A stretch of DNA of 64,000 nt from Profftia tarda (lineage in GTDB: Bacteria; Pseudomonadota; Gammaproteobacteria; Enterobacterales; Enterobacteriaceae). A program made the position numbers and the translations under genes. The DNA is taken from positions 930,001 through 994,000 of the forward strand of contig NZ_LR890047.1 of the NCBI RefSeq assembly GCF_904848675.1, written 5' to 3'. Shown piece by piece: positions 33,100 through 43,836 of this stretch (its first letter is position 1; the number at the start of each line of letters is the position of its first letter). The notes under the pieces were generated by a model that was given only the letters and a program-made list of their open reading frames with translations, was not told the origin of the DNA and made no database searches.

Positions 33100-35116
33100 T
33101 AGCTAAATAATACACTTATATATCATAAAAATTTTTAATGCACTTATTTAGTGACCAAATATAATATTTTATAAAAATAATATATATTTTTAATGTTAAA
33201 TCCTTTGTAGTAGATTAGTATGGTGAATAAATTATTAGAAAATAATTATAACAAAATCATATCATCCTTATTTATAACAAAAATAATTTTTTGAATCAAT
33301 ATCCTCTAGGTACTAGATATTTTTCTAGCTAAGAGATATCTAGCATAGATATGCTATATCATATTCGTGATATAAATAATTAATATCAACCAACACAATC
33401 TTAACTACCGAATATTTAACAATCTATAACAAAACCATTATTTATACTCGAATAAGATTATCGCATTTACAAGATTAGGGAGATATGCAATATAACATCC
33501 GGTTTGTAACAGTGCATTCAAATTATTCTATCTCAGGCATGAAATCTTCAGAAATATACTGAGTTAGTCAATGAAAATTGAGATTCGAATAGACTAATTC
33601 TATTTTATATGCAAATAGGAACACAATTTTATAAAATCTATTTTATCACCTCAAACATGCTACAACAGTACATCCAGATTACATAAAATATATATTAAAT
33701 AAAATAGTATTTACCTTTAAATTATTTTTTGATATATTACAATGGGCAATGTAATTGTTAATATATTTGACCTGATGCTACTATAATACTTTTCAAGTAC
33801 CAGTATGAAATTAGATAAAAATAAACTAATCATTGCAATCATCAATTATGACTAGTAAACCTGAATAAAATTATCTTTCTTATGATTCACATGAGAGTAG
33901 CAATATATTGATTACTTTCAGAGTATATAATAACCTCTAGAATTATTATAGTTTTGAGGGTTCAAACATATTGATGTTATCTCTATGTATCTGTAAATTA
34001 TTTCGTTCTAAATCGTATTAGCAAAAGATAAAAAGCTATACTGTATTATAGCTAAATCAAACGATACAGTAGGTATCATATTCATGATCATTAAAGATGA
34101 TATACCTTTATTTTAAAATAAACATATCATTATTAGATACAGCATATATAGTGCATTTTCAGAATTTCCTTCATTATGAAAAATTAGCAAAAGAATGTAA
34201 TGAGGCGAACAATACTACCTGATATAACATGCAAGAGATAGCCTATAATTATTTCTTATAGTATTACAGGATATCTTATGATTCTTAGTAAAACATCTCA
34301 TAGGAGATGATAACATGAGTACATATAATCTTTTCCTTGATATATATTTTATACTTATATCAACTATCTTAAAAGATTAAAGACTAATGAATCATGCCGA
34401 TAAAAGTTATTACTACAGATATATATGATTGATGATAAAGTAGTTTAAATTCTTATATATAGCTGCCGATGTACAATCAAAGACAATATTAACCGTGAAC
34501 TATAATGATCATAGCTATATAAATTAATATGAATAACTTGCCATTAAGAAGATATGTTTCTTCTTGTCCTTAATAAGGGCTGCATGATCTACTTAATATA
34601 ATCAATGATTAATATATTAAAAGCGAGGTTGTAAGCAGTAATGATTCATGTAAAAAATTTTAATATATTAATATGACTTTTGAGGAAATAGAAGTAATAG
34701 TATTAAAGAATAGCTAAATTTATCTTTCACAAAGAGAGTTACGCGACTTATCTTAATAAAATTCTTGTGAAACCAACTATTAATCATAGCTATACTTTTC
34801 AGTCATAATTAATGCTCTAAAATCGAGCAAGGCACATTTCTATTCCCTCTTGAAATTTATTAAAATAAATATTTTATCTCATAGAAAGTTGTAGAAAATT
34901 TAAGCATCTAGCAATTGTATGTTTTCTTATTACATAAAGATATCTGTTAGATAACATAAATACTGAGAATAATAAAAAATATTTTTGTTTTAATTAATTT
35001 AGAAGACTGCTTATCTACATATAAGGCTGAATCTAACATACTTAATATATCAAATATTATGAAACCCTTATTAGGAATTATTGAAATTTAAAATTACTAA
35101 AATCGAGTCAATATAG
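33100..35116. other. gene-free region
   Basis: About 2 kb of AT-rich DNA before minC. I find no gene or RNA, only short dyads such as TAGCATA/TATGCTA near 33340. Confidence 0.6.
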
Positions 35117-35806
35117 ATGACACAATCGCCAATAGAATTAAAAGGTAGTAGTTTTACTATTGCGGTAGTCTATTTATACAATGCACAACCCGAGATAATA
35201 CGTGAGGCATTAATTAAAAAAATTACGCAACCCCCCGCTTTTTTAAAAAATGCACCTGTTGTAATTAACATTACACACGTTCCTCAAGATGCAAATTGGC
35301 AAAAATTACAACATGCTATCAGTGAAGCAGGGCTTCATGTCATAGGCGTGAGTGGTTGTACTCATAAAGGTCTTAAAGACGCGATAAAGGATGCAGGTCT
35401 ACCCTTGCTGAGTGAAGGACAAATTATTAAAAAAACAATGGCTCCTGTGAATTTGCCAGAGCAATGTGCATCAGTCAAAACACGTATTATCAGTACACCT
35501 ATAAGGTCTGGGCAACAAATATATGCACGAGACTGTGATTTGATTATTATCAGTAGCGTAAGTGCTGGTGCTGAAGTAATAGCCGATGGAAATATTCATA
35601 TTTACGGTATGATGCGCGGACGCGTTCTTGCCGGTGCTAGCGGAGATACATCCAGTCAGATTTTTTGTACACACCTTGCCGCTGAACTAGTATGTATAGC
35701 TGGTCATTATTGGCTGAGTAATCAGATCCCTAAAAAATTTTATGGACACCCCGCTAGACTCAATTTTAGTGATAACGCTTTAACTATACAATCTCTTTTA
35801 CTATAG
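35117..35806 (+). CDS. minC: Septum-site inhibitor MinC
   Basis: Blocks FtsZ polymerisation at the poles so division occurs mid-cell. N-terminal FtsZ-inhibiting domain (about 1-100; IELKGSSFTIAVVYL) is followed by a short linker and the C-terminal beta-helix dimerisation/MinD-binding domain (about 125-229), with RSGQQIYARDCDLIIISSVS, GAEVIADGNIHIYG and RGRVLAGASGDTSSQIFC. 229 residues versus 231 in E. coli. First gene of minCDE, 26 bases before minD. Many reduced symbionts lose min, so a complete set implies a cell that still divides symmetrically by its own machinery. Confidence 0.97.
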   Translation: MTQSPIELKGSSFTIAVVYLYNAQPEIIREALIKKITQPPAFLKNAPVVINITHVPQDANWQKLQHAISEAGLHVIGVSGCTHKGLKDAIKDAGLPLLSEGQIIKKTMAPVNLPEQCASVKTRIISTPIRSGQQIYARDCDLIIISSVSAGAEVIADGNIHIYGMMRGRVLAGASGDTSSQIFCTHLAAELVCIAGHYWLSNQIPKKFYGHPARLNFSDNALTIQSLLL

Positions 35807-35832
35807 CCCTTCCAACAAGGAATCCAGATAAA

Positions 35833-36660
35833 ATGGCACGCATTATTGTTGTTACATCCGGCAAAGGAGGCGTTGGTAAAACCACATCTAGCGCAGCTAT
35901 AGCCACCGGATTAGCACAAAAAGGGAAAAAAACAGTTGTTATCGATTTTGATATAGGATTGCGTAATCTAGACCTTATTATGGGCTGCGAGCGCCGTGTA
36001 GTATATGATTTCGTGAATGTTATTCAGGGTGATGCAAATCTTTACCAAGCGTTAATCAAAGATAAACGCACAGAAAACCTTTATATACTTCCTGCATCAC
36101 AAACTCGTGACAAAGAAGCATTAACTCATAATGGCGTAGAAAGAACTCTAAAAGATTTAGTTGATATGGATTTTGATTTCATTGTCTGTGACTCTCCTGC
36201 AGGTATTGAAACAGGTGCTCTTATGGCACTATATTTTGCCGATGAGGCGATTATCACTACAAACCCTGAAGTTTCTTCTGTACGTGATTCCGATAGAATT
36301 CTTGGGATTTTAGCTTCTAAATCTCGACGCGCAGAGCAAGGTGCAGAACCAATAAAAGAACATTTATTACTGACAAGATATAATCCAGGACGCGTTCTCA
36401 ACGGCGATATGCTGAGCATCGAAGATGTACTTGATATTTTACGTATTCCATTAGTTGGTGTTATTCCTGAAAGCATATCAGTACTGCGCGCATCAAACCA
36501 AGGAAAATCTGTTATACTAGATCAAAAGTCAGATGCTAGCCAATCTTATCAAGATATGGTTGATCGTTTGCTAGGTGAAGAACGTGCATTCCGATTTATT
36601 AAAGAAGAGAAAAAAGGCTTCTTAAAACGCCTTTTGGGGATAAAACATGGCATTACTTGA
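35833..36660 (+). CDS. minD: Septum-site ATPase MinD
   Basis: Membrane-bound ATPase that recruits MinC and oscillates with MinE. Deviant Walker A TSGKGGVGKTTSSAAIA (about residues 8-24), FDIGLRNLDLIMGCERRV, CDSPAGIETGAL and the C-terminal amphipathic membrane-targeting helix KKGFLKRLLG. It runs 5 residues past the usual end (IKHGIT after LLG) because the stop just before minE is gone, giving a 14-base overlap with minE. 275 residues versus 270. The extension sits directly after the targeting helix, but its hydrophobic face is kept. Confidence 0.97.
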   Translation: MARIIVVTSGKGGVGKTTSSAAIATGLAQKGKKTVVIDFDIGLRNLDLIMGCERRVVYDFVNVIQGDANLYQALIKDKRTENLYILPASQTRDKEALTHNGVERTLKDLVDMDFDFIVCDSPAGIETGALMALYFADEAIITTNPEVSSVRDSDRILGILASKSRRAEQGAEPIKEHLLLTRYNPGRVLNGDMLSIEDVLDILRIPLVGVIPESISVLRASNQGKSVILDQKSDASQSYQDMVDRLLGEERAFRFIKEEKKGFLKRLLGIKHGIT

Positions 36661-36916
36661 TTTTTTCTTATCGAGAAATAAACCAACAGCTAATATAGCC
36701 AAAGAGAGACTGCAAATTATAGTTGCGGAGCATCGACGTCATTACTGCGAACCACAATATCTCCCTCACTTGAAAAGAGATATTTTATCTGTGATTTGTA
36801 AATATATTCAAATTAACCCAGATATGTTAAAAGTACAATTTGAACAAAAGGGCGATGATATTTCAGTATTAGAGCTAAATATCACTCTACCTGAAATAGG
36901 AGAAGATGATAAATGA
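36647..36916 (+). CDS. minE: Division topological specificity factor MinE
   Basis: Stimulates MinD ATPase and sets up pole-to-pole oscillation. The 89-residue protein (E. coli 88) begins MALLDFFLSRNKPTANIAKE, the membrane-binding and MinD-contact segment, continues with RLQIIVAEHRRHYCEPQYLP and ends with the dimerisation domain. Start codon ATG lies inside the 3' end of minD (14-base overlap), unlike E. coli. In E. coli rnd follows on the same chromosome, but nothing of it is seen here. Confidence 0.96.
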   Translation: MALLDFFLSRNKPTANIAKERLQIIVAEHRRHYCEPQYLPHLKRDILSVICKYIQINPDMLKVQFEQKGDDISVLELNITLPEIGEDDK

Positions 36917-37711
36917 CTATATCAGTCTAAATTTTAGAAGATAAAATATACCTCATATGTATTGTAAAGAACTTTTAATAAAAAAGATATAAATCTCGTG
37001 AGTTAAAAACCTTATAACTGAGATGAATAATTGATTACTATTCTCTACAATAATTACAATAAAGTATGCTTTTTAAATATCTATTTTCCATAAAAATATA
37101 TTTTATATAGCATTTAGTAATTATGATATATTAAAATGCAAGATATAAGATTATCTCTTTTATGCCTAAACACAGTAAATAGAGCAAACTTCATGCTTCA
37201 TCTTATATTAATAAGATAACTATATCTTGAGAAAACACCGTTTAGAACAGGTACTGTGATATCAATCATCACATGTATCATTTATATTACTCCGCTATTA
37301 ATGAGCATACTTAATATCTTGCTTGATGATTCAGGAATACAAGAAGCAGGATAGTATCCACATACATGAATAAATATACACGCATTAAATGTATAAGATA
37401 CTTAAACAAATATCTTTGATTATATTATCTTAAATATGAACAAAAAGTTCATCTTTTAGATGATATAAAATATATTGCCGTATTAAAATTAACCGAACAT
37501 TAGTGTAGGAACAGATGCTCGAATGGCTTATAACTAAATGTATGAAGTCATTTACTTCAGTTTGAATAAGACTAACTATATATAATATAATTAGTTAGTA
37601 ATATTATTACTTTTATAAGCAATTCACTTCTGCACTGGCGGCATACTATGCTGACCCATATACTCAGCAAGCTGAAATAAAATCTGTTCTACTAAACCTA
37701 TGTTGAAATTA
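36917..37711. other. gene-free region
   Basis: No intact gene. The 3' part (37624-37710, minus strand) keeps a frame ending LAEYMGQHSMPPVQK just downstream of hha, in locally more balanced sequence. It could be the tail of a lost gene. Dyad ACTAACTA/TAGTTAGT near 37570. Confidence 0.55.
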
Positions 37712-37915
37712 TTATTTAATATACTTCCAGACCTCGGCAGGGATCTTGTCATAAAGCTTGTTCATCGTTATCTCTGCTAAACGATGATCAGATGCCGAGT
37801 AGAAAGTTTCTAGTTCATCGTTTGAAAGCTCATACTTATTTTTTTCTATTAGGCGCTCAAGAGTGTATAGTGTAGTACACTTGCGCAAACGCATAAGGTA
37901 ATATTTTTTAGTCAT
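37712..37915 (-). CDS. hha: Hha-family nucleoid modulator
   Basis: Small all-helical partner of H-NS that strengthens silencing of AT-rich and horizontally acquired genes. The 67-residue product matches E. coli Hha (72) almost throughout: YLMRLRKCTTLYTLERLIEK, NKYELSNDELETFYSASDHR and LAEITMNKLYDKIP. The open frame reaches 37960, but the ATG at 37915 gives the family length and start (MTKKYYLMRL). A clear SD is not visible. In E. coli tomB precedes hha; it is absent here. A retained global regulator of this kind is unusual among housekeeping genes in a decaying genome. No H-NS gene is in the window. Confidence 0.93.
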   Translation of the reverse strand: MTKKYYLMRLRKCTTLYTLERLIEKNKYELSNDELETFYSASDHRLAEITMNKLYDKIPAEVWKYIK

Positions 37916-38802
37916 AATAAGTTTTAATACCAAAGTAAAATGAAATACAGATAAGAGCATCTCATCTGCTCAATCATAGAAATACATACTTCTACTACTT
38001 TTAGTCAATAAAATTAAACTATAGAAAGACTATTTTCTGCATTATGTGATAATACGCTATCGATGCAATCCCAAATAACGGGAATTTTTATTAGGGTTAG
38101 TGCTATACGAATTAATTTTGATAAATCAGTCTAATGGTGCCATAAAGTCAGGTGACTATATCAATATTTGATATCTAAATGTTACAATTCTATTAATCAA
38201 CATAGCTATAAGACAGAGTGATATACTTAAATTCATATATTTTTGGCCACAAGACCCTTTAATAAAACGCAAATATTGCGCCAATTTATAATCAATGACA
38301 TAGGTTGTATATATTTTATTGATAATCACAAGTAATACAGTCTATAAAAGCCGCTTAGGTACTTAAAAAAAGTTCATGTAATTTTGATGTTAATGATCTA
38401 AAAATAGAGATATCCTTAGGAGCTATTAAAATCTACGTGATACCTGAAAATGAGAGCAGGTAGCTAATCAATAAACATAATTGTATTACTGAATAGAAGA
38501 ACTTATTAAAACCCATATTTCTGTGTTACTTTATTAAAGTTTATTTACCATATAATACAAGTATAGTTGTAGAATTATTAATATTTTTTCTAAATTGACC
38601 TAACTAATTTAGCAATTACACAGTTACTTCCTAAATCTTGTACTGATTATGTCAATATATACTAGCAATGTTGCCTAACATTATTATAATTTTCTTGGAT
38701 CTTATAAGCTAATAGTTGTTATAAATTTATATCAAGTGATAAAATCTGTAATATGAATTATTTTATCTAATTATCGTCTAATTATCAGGAGACACCAAAA
38801 TT
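37916..38802. other. gene-free region
   Basis: About 0.9 kb between divergent hha and aroQ. It must hold both promoters, but I cannot single out convincing ones in such AT-rich DNA. No tomB remnant was found. Confidence 0.6.
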
Positions 38803-39276
38803 ATGGTAGATAAGTTCAATATTCTGCTTTTAAACGGACCTAACCTTAATTTATTGGGCACGCGTGAACCAGATAAATACGGTAGCACTACGTTAAAGGA
38901 AGTTATTAATTCTCTAGAAGATACTGCTAAGATACTAAATGTTTCTTTGACTCATGTGCAGTCTAATATCGAATTTGAACTCATCGATCGTATTCATGCC
39001 GCAAATAATAAAAGCGATTTTATTCTTATTAACCCGGCGGCATTTACTCATACTAGCATAGCGATGCGAGATGCAATACTGGCAGTAAATATCCCCTTTA
39101 TAGAAATTCATCTATCGAACATACATGCTAGAGAATCTTTCCGTCATCATTCATATTTTTCTGATATTGCTATTGGCATAATCTGCGGTTTAGGTATTAA
39201 TGGATACACGTTAGCACTGCAAGCGGCAGTGAATTACTTAAAAATTAATTTAAAACATTACAATAGCCTGTATTAA
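38803..39276 (+). CDS. aroQ: 3-dehydroquinate dehydratase, type II
   Basis: Third step of the shikimate pathway, removing water from 3-dehydroquinate. Type II dodecameric family: LLLNGPNLNLLGTREPDKYG with the catalytic Tyr near residue 26, SNIEFELIDRIHAA, INPAAFTHTSIAMRDAI, and IEIHLSNIHARESFRHHSYFS with the catalytic His. 157 residues, somewhat longer than the common 146-150. E. coli uses an unrelated type I enzyme (aroD); type II beside accBC is the arrangement in Yersinia, Serratia and Sodalis. Suggests the symbiont still makes aromatic precursors, a typical nutritional service. Confidence 0.96.
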   Translation: MVDKFNILLLNGPNLNLLGTREPDKYGSTTLKEVINSLEDTAKILNVSLTHVQSNIEFELIDRIHAANNKSDFILINPAAFTHTSIAMRDAILAVNIPFIEIHLSNIHARESFRHHSYFSDIAIGIICGLGINGYTLALQAAVNYLKINLKHYNSLY

Positions 39277-39550
39277 AAATATTCTTGATCAAAAAATATC
39301 AGCCAATTCCCTAAGCACTTATTCTTTTCAAGATAACCCGAAAGATATGCAGTTATATAATAGGGTATAACGGTACATTACTCTTTGACTAGTACTTAGG
39401 TGATTTAATGTTATATACTCGATAATAATTTTTATAAATATCCAAAATATTATCTAAAGATATCAATAAGTCTTATACAGATGGTTCTGCTTATAATTAA
39501 AGCCACTTGCATAAGCTATTCTAAGACATAATAAAATTACGGAATTACAC

Positions 39551-39967
39551 ATGGATATTCGTAAAATAAAAAAACTGATCAGACTAGTTGAGGATTCTAG
39601 CATTTCTGAGCTAGAAATTGCTGAAGGTGAAGAATCAGTACGGATTAGCCGTACTACTGCACCTATCGCCTTACCAGTAACACAATCTTACTGTAAGAAA
39701 AATTCTACTGAAATATTACCAGCGGAAATTAGACACCATATTGTACGTTCTCCTATGGTAGGAATTTTCTATAGCAGCCCACATCCAAATTCAAAATCAT
39801 TCGTTGAAGTTGGGCAAAAAGTGCATTTAGGAGATATACTATGTATAGTAGAGGCAATGAAAATGATGAACCATATTGAAGCGGACAAATCTGGTGTGGT
39901 AGCAGCAATTTTAGTGGAAAACGGTCAACCTGTTGAATTTGATGAGCCCCTCGTCCTGATAGAATAA
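39551..39967 (+). CDS. accB: Biotin carboxyl carrier protein of acetyl-CoA carboxylase
   Basis: Carries biotin between the carboxylase and transferase parts of acetyl-CoA carboxylase. N-terminal MDIRKIKKLIRLVEDSSISELEI, then a C-terminal biotinyl domain with VRSPMVGIFYSSPHP and the biotinylated Lys in VEAMKMMNHIEAD. It is 138 residues versus 156 in E. coli; the shortening falls in the flexible Ala/Pro-rich linker between the two domains, which symbionts often trim. It sits 11 bases before accC. The accA and accD transferase genes are not in this window. Confidence 0.97.
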   Translation: MDIRKIKKLIRLVEDSSISELEIAEGEESVRISRTTAPIALPVTQSYCKKNSTEILPAEIRHHIVRSPMVGIFYSSPHPNSKSFVEVGQKVHLGDILCIVEAMKMMNHIEADKSGVVAAILVENGQPVEFDEPLVLIE

Positions 39968-39978
39968 GGAAGCGATTT

Positions 39979-41322
39979 ATGCTAGATAAAATTATTATCG
40001 CAAACCGAGGAGAAATAGCGCTCCGCATTTTACGAGCATGTAAAGAACTGGGTATTAAAACTGTTGCAGTACACTCCACGGCTGATCGCGATCTAAAGCA
40101 CGTTCTACTGGCAGATGAAACTATTTGTATTGGTCCTGCACCATCAGTGAAAAGCTATTTGAATATACCTGAAATAATTTCTGCAGCAGAAATTACTGGT
40201 GCAGTAGCTATTCATCCGGGTTATGGATTCCTGTCCGAAAATGCTGATTTTGCTGAACAAGTCGAGCGTTCTGGTTTTATCTTTATTGGTCCACGCTCTG
40301 AAACTATACGCTTAATGGGTGATAAGATTTCTGCTATTAACACTATGAAAAAATCCGGTATACCTTGCCTGCCAGGCTCTGACGGTCCATTAAGCGACGA
40401 TATTTTAAAGAATAAAGCCATTGCTGAACTTATAGGATACCCAATAATTATCAAAGCTTCTTCAGGTGGTGGTGGACGTGGAATCCGTGTTGTTCGAAAA
40501 CCTCAAGAACTCGAAAAGTCTATTAATATCATTAAATCAGAAGCTAAGGCATCTTTTGGAAATGCAACCATTTATCTAGAAAAGTATTTAGAAAACCCAA
40601 GACATATAGAAATACAGGTAATAGCGGATGAGCAAGGTAATGCAATTTCTTTAGGTGAGCGTGACTGCTCTATGCAACGTCGCCACCAAAAAATTATTGA
40701 AGAAGCTCCTCCGGGCATTCATAGATCACTCAGCTCTTACATCGGAGAACGTTGCTCTGCAGCCTGTATAGATATTAACTACCGCAGCGCAGGTACTTTT
40801 GAATTTCTATTTGAAAACGAAGAGTTTTATTTCATAGAAATGAATACCCGTATTCAAGTTGAACACCCAGTTACTGAAATGATTACTGGAGTTGACCTAA
40901 TAAAAGAACAGCTACGCATAGCAGCCGGCTATCCTTTATCTGTAAAGCAGCATGAAGTTCAGGTGCACGGGCATGCAGTAGAATGTCGCATCAATGCTGA
41001 AGATCCTGATACTTGGCTACCAAGCCCGGGTAAAATAACGCGCTTTCATGCTCCTGGTGGATTTGGTGTTCGATGGGAATCTCATATTTATGCAGGCTAT
41101 ACCATACCTCCATACTATGATTCAATGATTGGCAAACTTATTTGTTACGGAGAAACACGAGACGTTGCTATCGCTCGCATGAAAAATGCCTTAGCAGAAT
41201 TAATTATAGATGGAATAAAAACTAACATTAATCTACAACAAAAAATCATGAATGACGAGAATTTTCAAAATGGCGGCACGAATATTCATTATCTAGAAAA
41301 AAAACTAGAATTGCTTAAATAA
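39979..41322 (+). CDS. accC: Biotin carboxylase of acetyl-CoA carboxylase
   Basis: ATP-dependent carboxylation of biotin on AccB, the first half-reaction towards malonyl-CoA. Start MLDKIIIANRGEIALRILRA, ATP-grasp glycine loop SSGGGGRGIRVV (about 165-176), ERDCSMQRRHQKIIEEAPP, and the catalytic/metal region FIEMNTRIQVEHPVTEM. 447 residues versus 449 in E. coli, with no gaps. Follows accB with a GGAAG SD; the pair is the standard accBC operon. Its product feeds fabD at 11.5 kb. Confidence 0.98.
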   Translation: MLDKIIIANRGEIALRILRACKELGIKTVAVHSTADRDLKHVLLADETICIGPAPSVKSYLNIPEIISAAEITGAVAIHPGYGFLSENADFAEQVERSGFIFIGPRSETIRLMGDKISAINTMKKSGIPCLPGSDGPLSDDILKNKAIAELIGYPIIIKASSGGGGRGIRVVRKPQELEKSINIIKSEAKASFGNATIYLEKYLENPRHIEIQVIADEQGNAISLGERDCSMQRRHQKIIEEAPPGIHRSLSSYIGERCSAACIDINYRSAGTFEFLFENEEFYFIEMNTRIQVEHPVTEMITGVDLIKEQLRIAAGYPLSVKQHEVQVHGHAVECRINAEDPDTWLPSPGKITRFHAPGGFGVRWESHIYAGYTIPPYYDSMIGKLICYGETRDVAIARMKNALAELIIDGIKTNINLQQKIMNDENFQNGGTNIHYLEKKLELLK

Positions 41323-43145
41323 TTGATTAGTATTGCCTCTCTCTTTTAAGCTCAAATATCGTTATTAGTAATATATCACATAAATCCTCAAACTTTATAA
41401 TCTTTATTATGCACATACCAGTTGATATTTCTATTGTAGAATATTCTATAGCCATTGATTCTGTTTATGAATAGAGAATCATAGATATGCAGATGCATCC
41501 AAAAATATGTTCTGCATAATTTCTATAATAAAACAATTTACTGTATTATTGTCTCATGCAGTATTTTATTTTTGACTAATCTGCTTATAACTTTTTCAGG
41601 TTACAGATCAAAATGATCATTTCTAGTATGAGATGTATTGCGTACTACCTGGAAAATACATATATATTTAAAATCTAAAATAACTTACTTTATCCTTTTA
41701 AGAGGATTATTCGGATATCTTTAATAGACAACATGTTTGTAGAAACAACCCATAGACTATGATAATTGTTCTGAACATGTAAATTAATATTTCATGAGTC
41801 TGTACTAAGAGTATCTAGTTATGTAATTTGACTCCTTCTTATACGCATTTTATCTAAAACTAATTAATATGCATTTGTTTTAAAAGTCAAGATTATGAGT
41901 AATTTTCATAAAATAAATTGTATAAAAAATATAGTTATAACTTAACAGGATTTTATCCAGAGCAATATTGATAAAAATTTGGTCAATCTTACACTAATAT
42001 TATCAGATCTTTTCAGGATATATGATACTACAATACAGTATTTATATTCACAGATTTGTTTATTATATACATTCAGTAAGTTCATTAACATATACATAGA
42101 AGAGACCGCTAAGAGTATAGTGATAAGATGATTATATAAATTTATCTAAATAAATATTGATAATATTCGTTATGTAAAAGTGCTGCTGAGAGATAAAGTA
42201 AAATAATAAAAAATACGATATATAAATTTTAGTGGTATTTTAAATATATTATATTGTCTTTATGCCTTCTTCCGGCAGGCACTTATAAAAAATTTTCTTA
42301 CAACGTAAGGGAATATATTTATCAGAATATATCACTTCGCATCTAATCAATGCTTTATTGAGCAATAATTTTAGGAAAAATAAGACGTTCGAGGTAAAAT
42401 GAAGAAATATATTGCTTCACATTTATTTTTTTGATAGAGAGATATTCTAGATAAGATCCTTTAAAATCCTGACCTGAGTCTATAAAGTATAAGTCCAGCA
42501 TGATTAGTCAAGACATTAACATTCTCAGGCCTTATCTACTGCATTGTATTATCTAATATAATACGGATAAGCTACAAAACAAATCGTTAAAGATCTTTCT
42601 TCTGATCCATTCCTAGAATAAATGAATTTTATTTTATATGACAATAAAATAAATTCTTAAGGTAATACCGATAAGCAACACTAAAAAATAAATATTAATA
42701 CAGCAACATATTCTTAATTATAATTAAATGACGTAAAATTTATTATTTTTAACATCTTATGGATAAAGATGTAGTATGTTTGATGTAAATACAAAATACT
42801 TGCAACGATCAAAACTAAGATAAAAATAATATCATAAGATTCAGGAGCTAATTTTAATAAATACTATTTTTGTTTACGCGATAGTATTTATAATAACGAT
42901 GCTGACAGGAGAACATTTATACTTAAAACCAGTTATAATTAACATTTTGGCATAAAACAATCAAACATATAACAACACAACTCAGATAAATAATCATAAG
43001 TTTTTATTATTAGTGTATATACTAATTAATACTTATCATGTTGAAATATTTCAAGTACATGAGCCTTCAAACTTATTTTTGCATCAATATTACATATAAA
43101 TTAAATGCAAATTTAAAGCTCTATCTATGATAGGTGGAACCAAAT
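41323..43145. other. gene-free region
   Basis: About 1.8 kb without a credible gene. An imperfect dyad of roughly 14 bp lies at 42624-42656. No RNA recognised. Confidence 0.6.
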
Positions 43146-43766
43146 TTGACTATTAAACTTATTGTTGGACTTGCAAACCCCGGTGCAATTTATGCTCACA
43201 CTCGCCATAATGCAGGTGCATGGTTTGTCGACATGCTCGCGAAGCGTAATGGAACTTCCCTGAAAGAAGAAAAAAAATTTTATGGTTATACTGCTCTCAT
43301 CAGGTTATTTGGTCAGGACCTTCGGTTACTAATACCGACCACTTTTATGAACTTAAGTGGCAAAGCAGTTGCTGCATTAGCGACTTTTTATCATATTCAG
43401 CCTGACGAAATTCTAATAGCTCACGATGAGCTAAACCTCCCTCCAAGAGTAATCAAATTCAAAATAGGCGGAGGTCATGGAGGTCATAATGGGCTAAAAG
43501 ATATTCAGAATAAACTAGGTAATAACTCAGAGTTTTATCGTTTGCGAATTGGTATTGGTCATCCAGGAGATAAAAGTAAGGTTATCGGCTTTGTACTAGA
43601 TAAACCATTAAATAGTGAGCTGAAGCTCATTGAAAACGCTATCGATGAAGCAATTAACTGTACTACAATACTAGCAAAAGAAGGCATAGATCAAGCGATG
43701 ACCCGCATGAACGGATTTAAATCTATATCGCACCGATTAATTCAGAAGTCTTTTGTAGATAGATAA
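43146..43766 (+). CDS. pth: Peptidyl-tRNA hydrolase
   Basis: Releases peptides from tRNA dropped by stalled ribosomes. Catalytic Asn in VGLANPG, His in TRHNAGAWFVD, and Asp in IAHDELNLPP; also TTFMNLSGKAV, GGGHGGHNGLKDI and RLRIGIGHPGDKSKVIGFVL. The open frame starts at a GTG (43134), but the TTG at 43146 gives MTIKLIVGLANPG, exactly the E. coli N-terminus, with AGGTGG about 7 bases upstream serving as SD. The upstream GTG is itself part of that SD. 206 residues versus 194. It precedes ychF by 70 bases, the conserved pth-ychF pair. Confidence 0.96.
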   Translation: MTIKLIVGLANPGAIYAHTRHNAGAWFVDMLAKRNGTSLKEEKKFYGYTALIRLFGQDLRLLIPTTFMNLSGKAVAALATFYHIQPDEILIAHDELNLPPRVIKFKIGGGHGGHNGLKDIQNKLGNNSEFYRLRIGIGHPGDKSKVIGFVLDKPLNSELKLIENAIDEAINCTTILAKEGIDQAMTRMNGFKSISHRLIQKSFVDR

Positions 43767-43836
43767 CTAAAAATATACTTTTAATATCCAATAAATAGAT
43801 ATTTTATTGATTATTAAACAAATAAGGTTATAAGAT

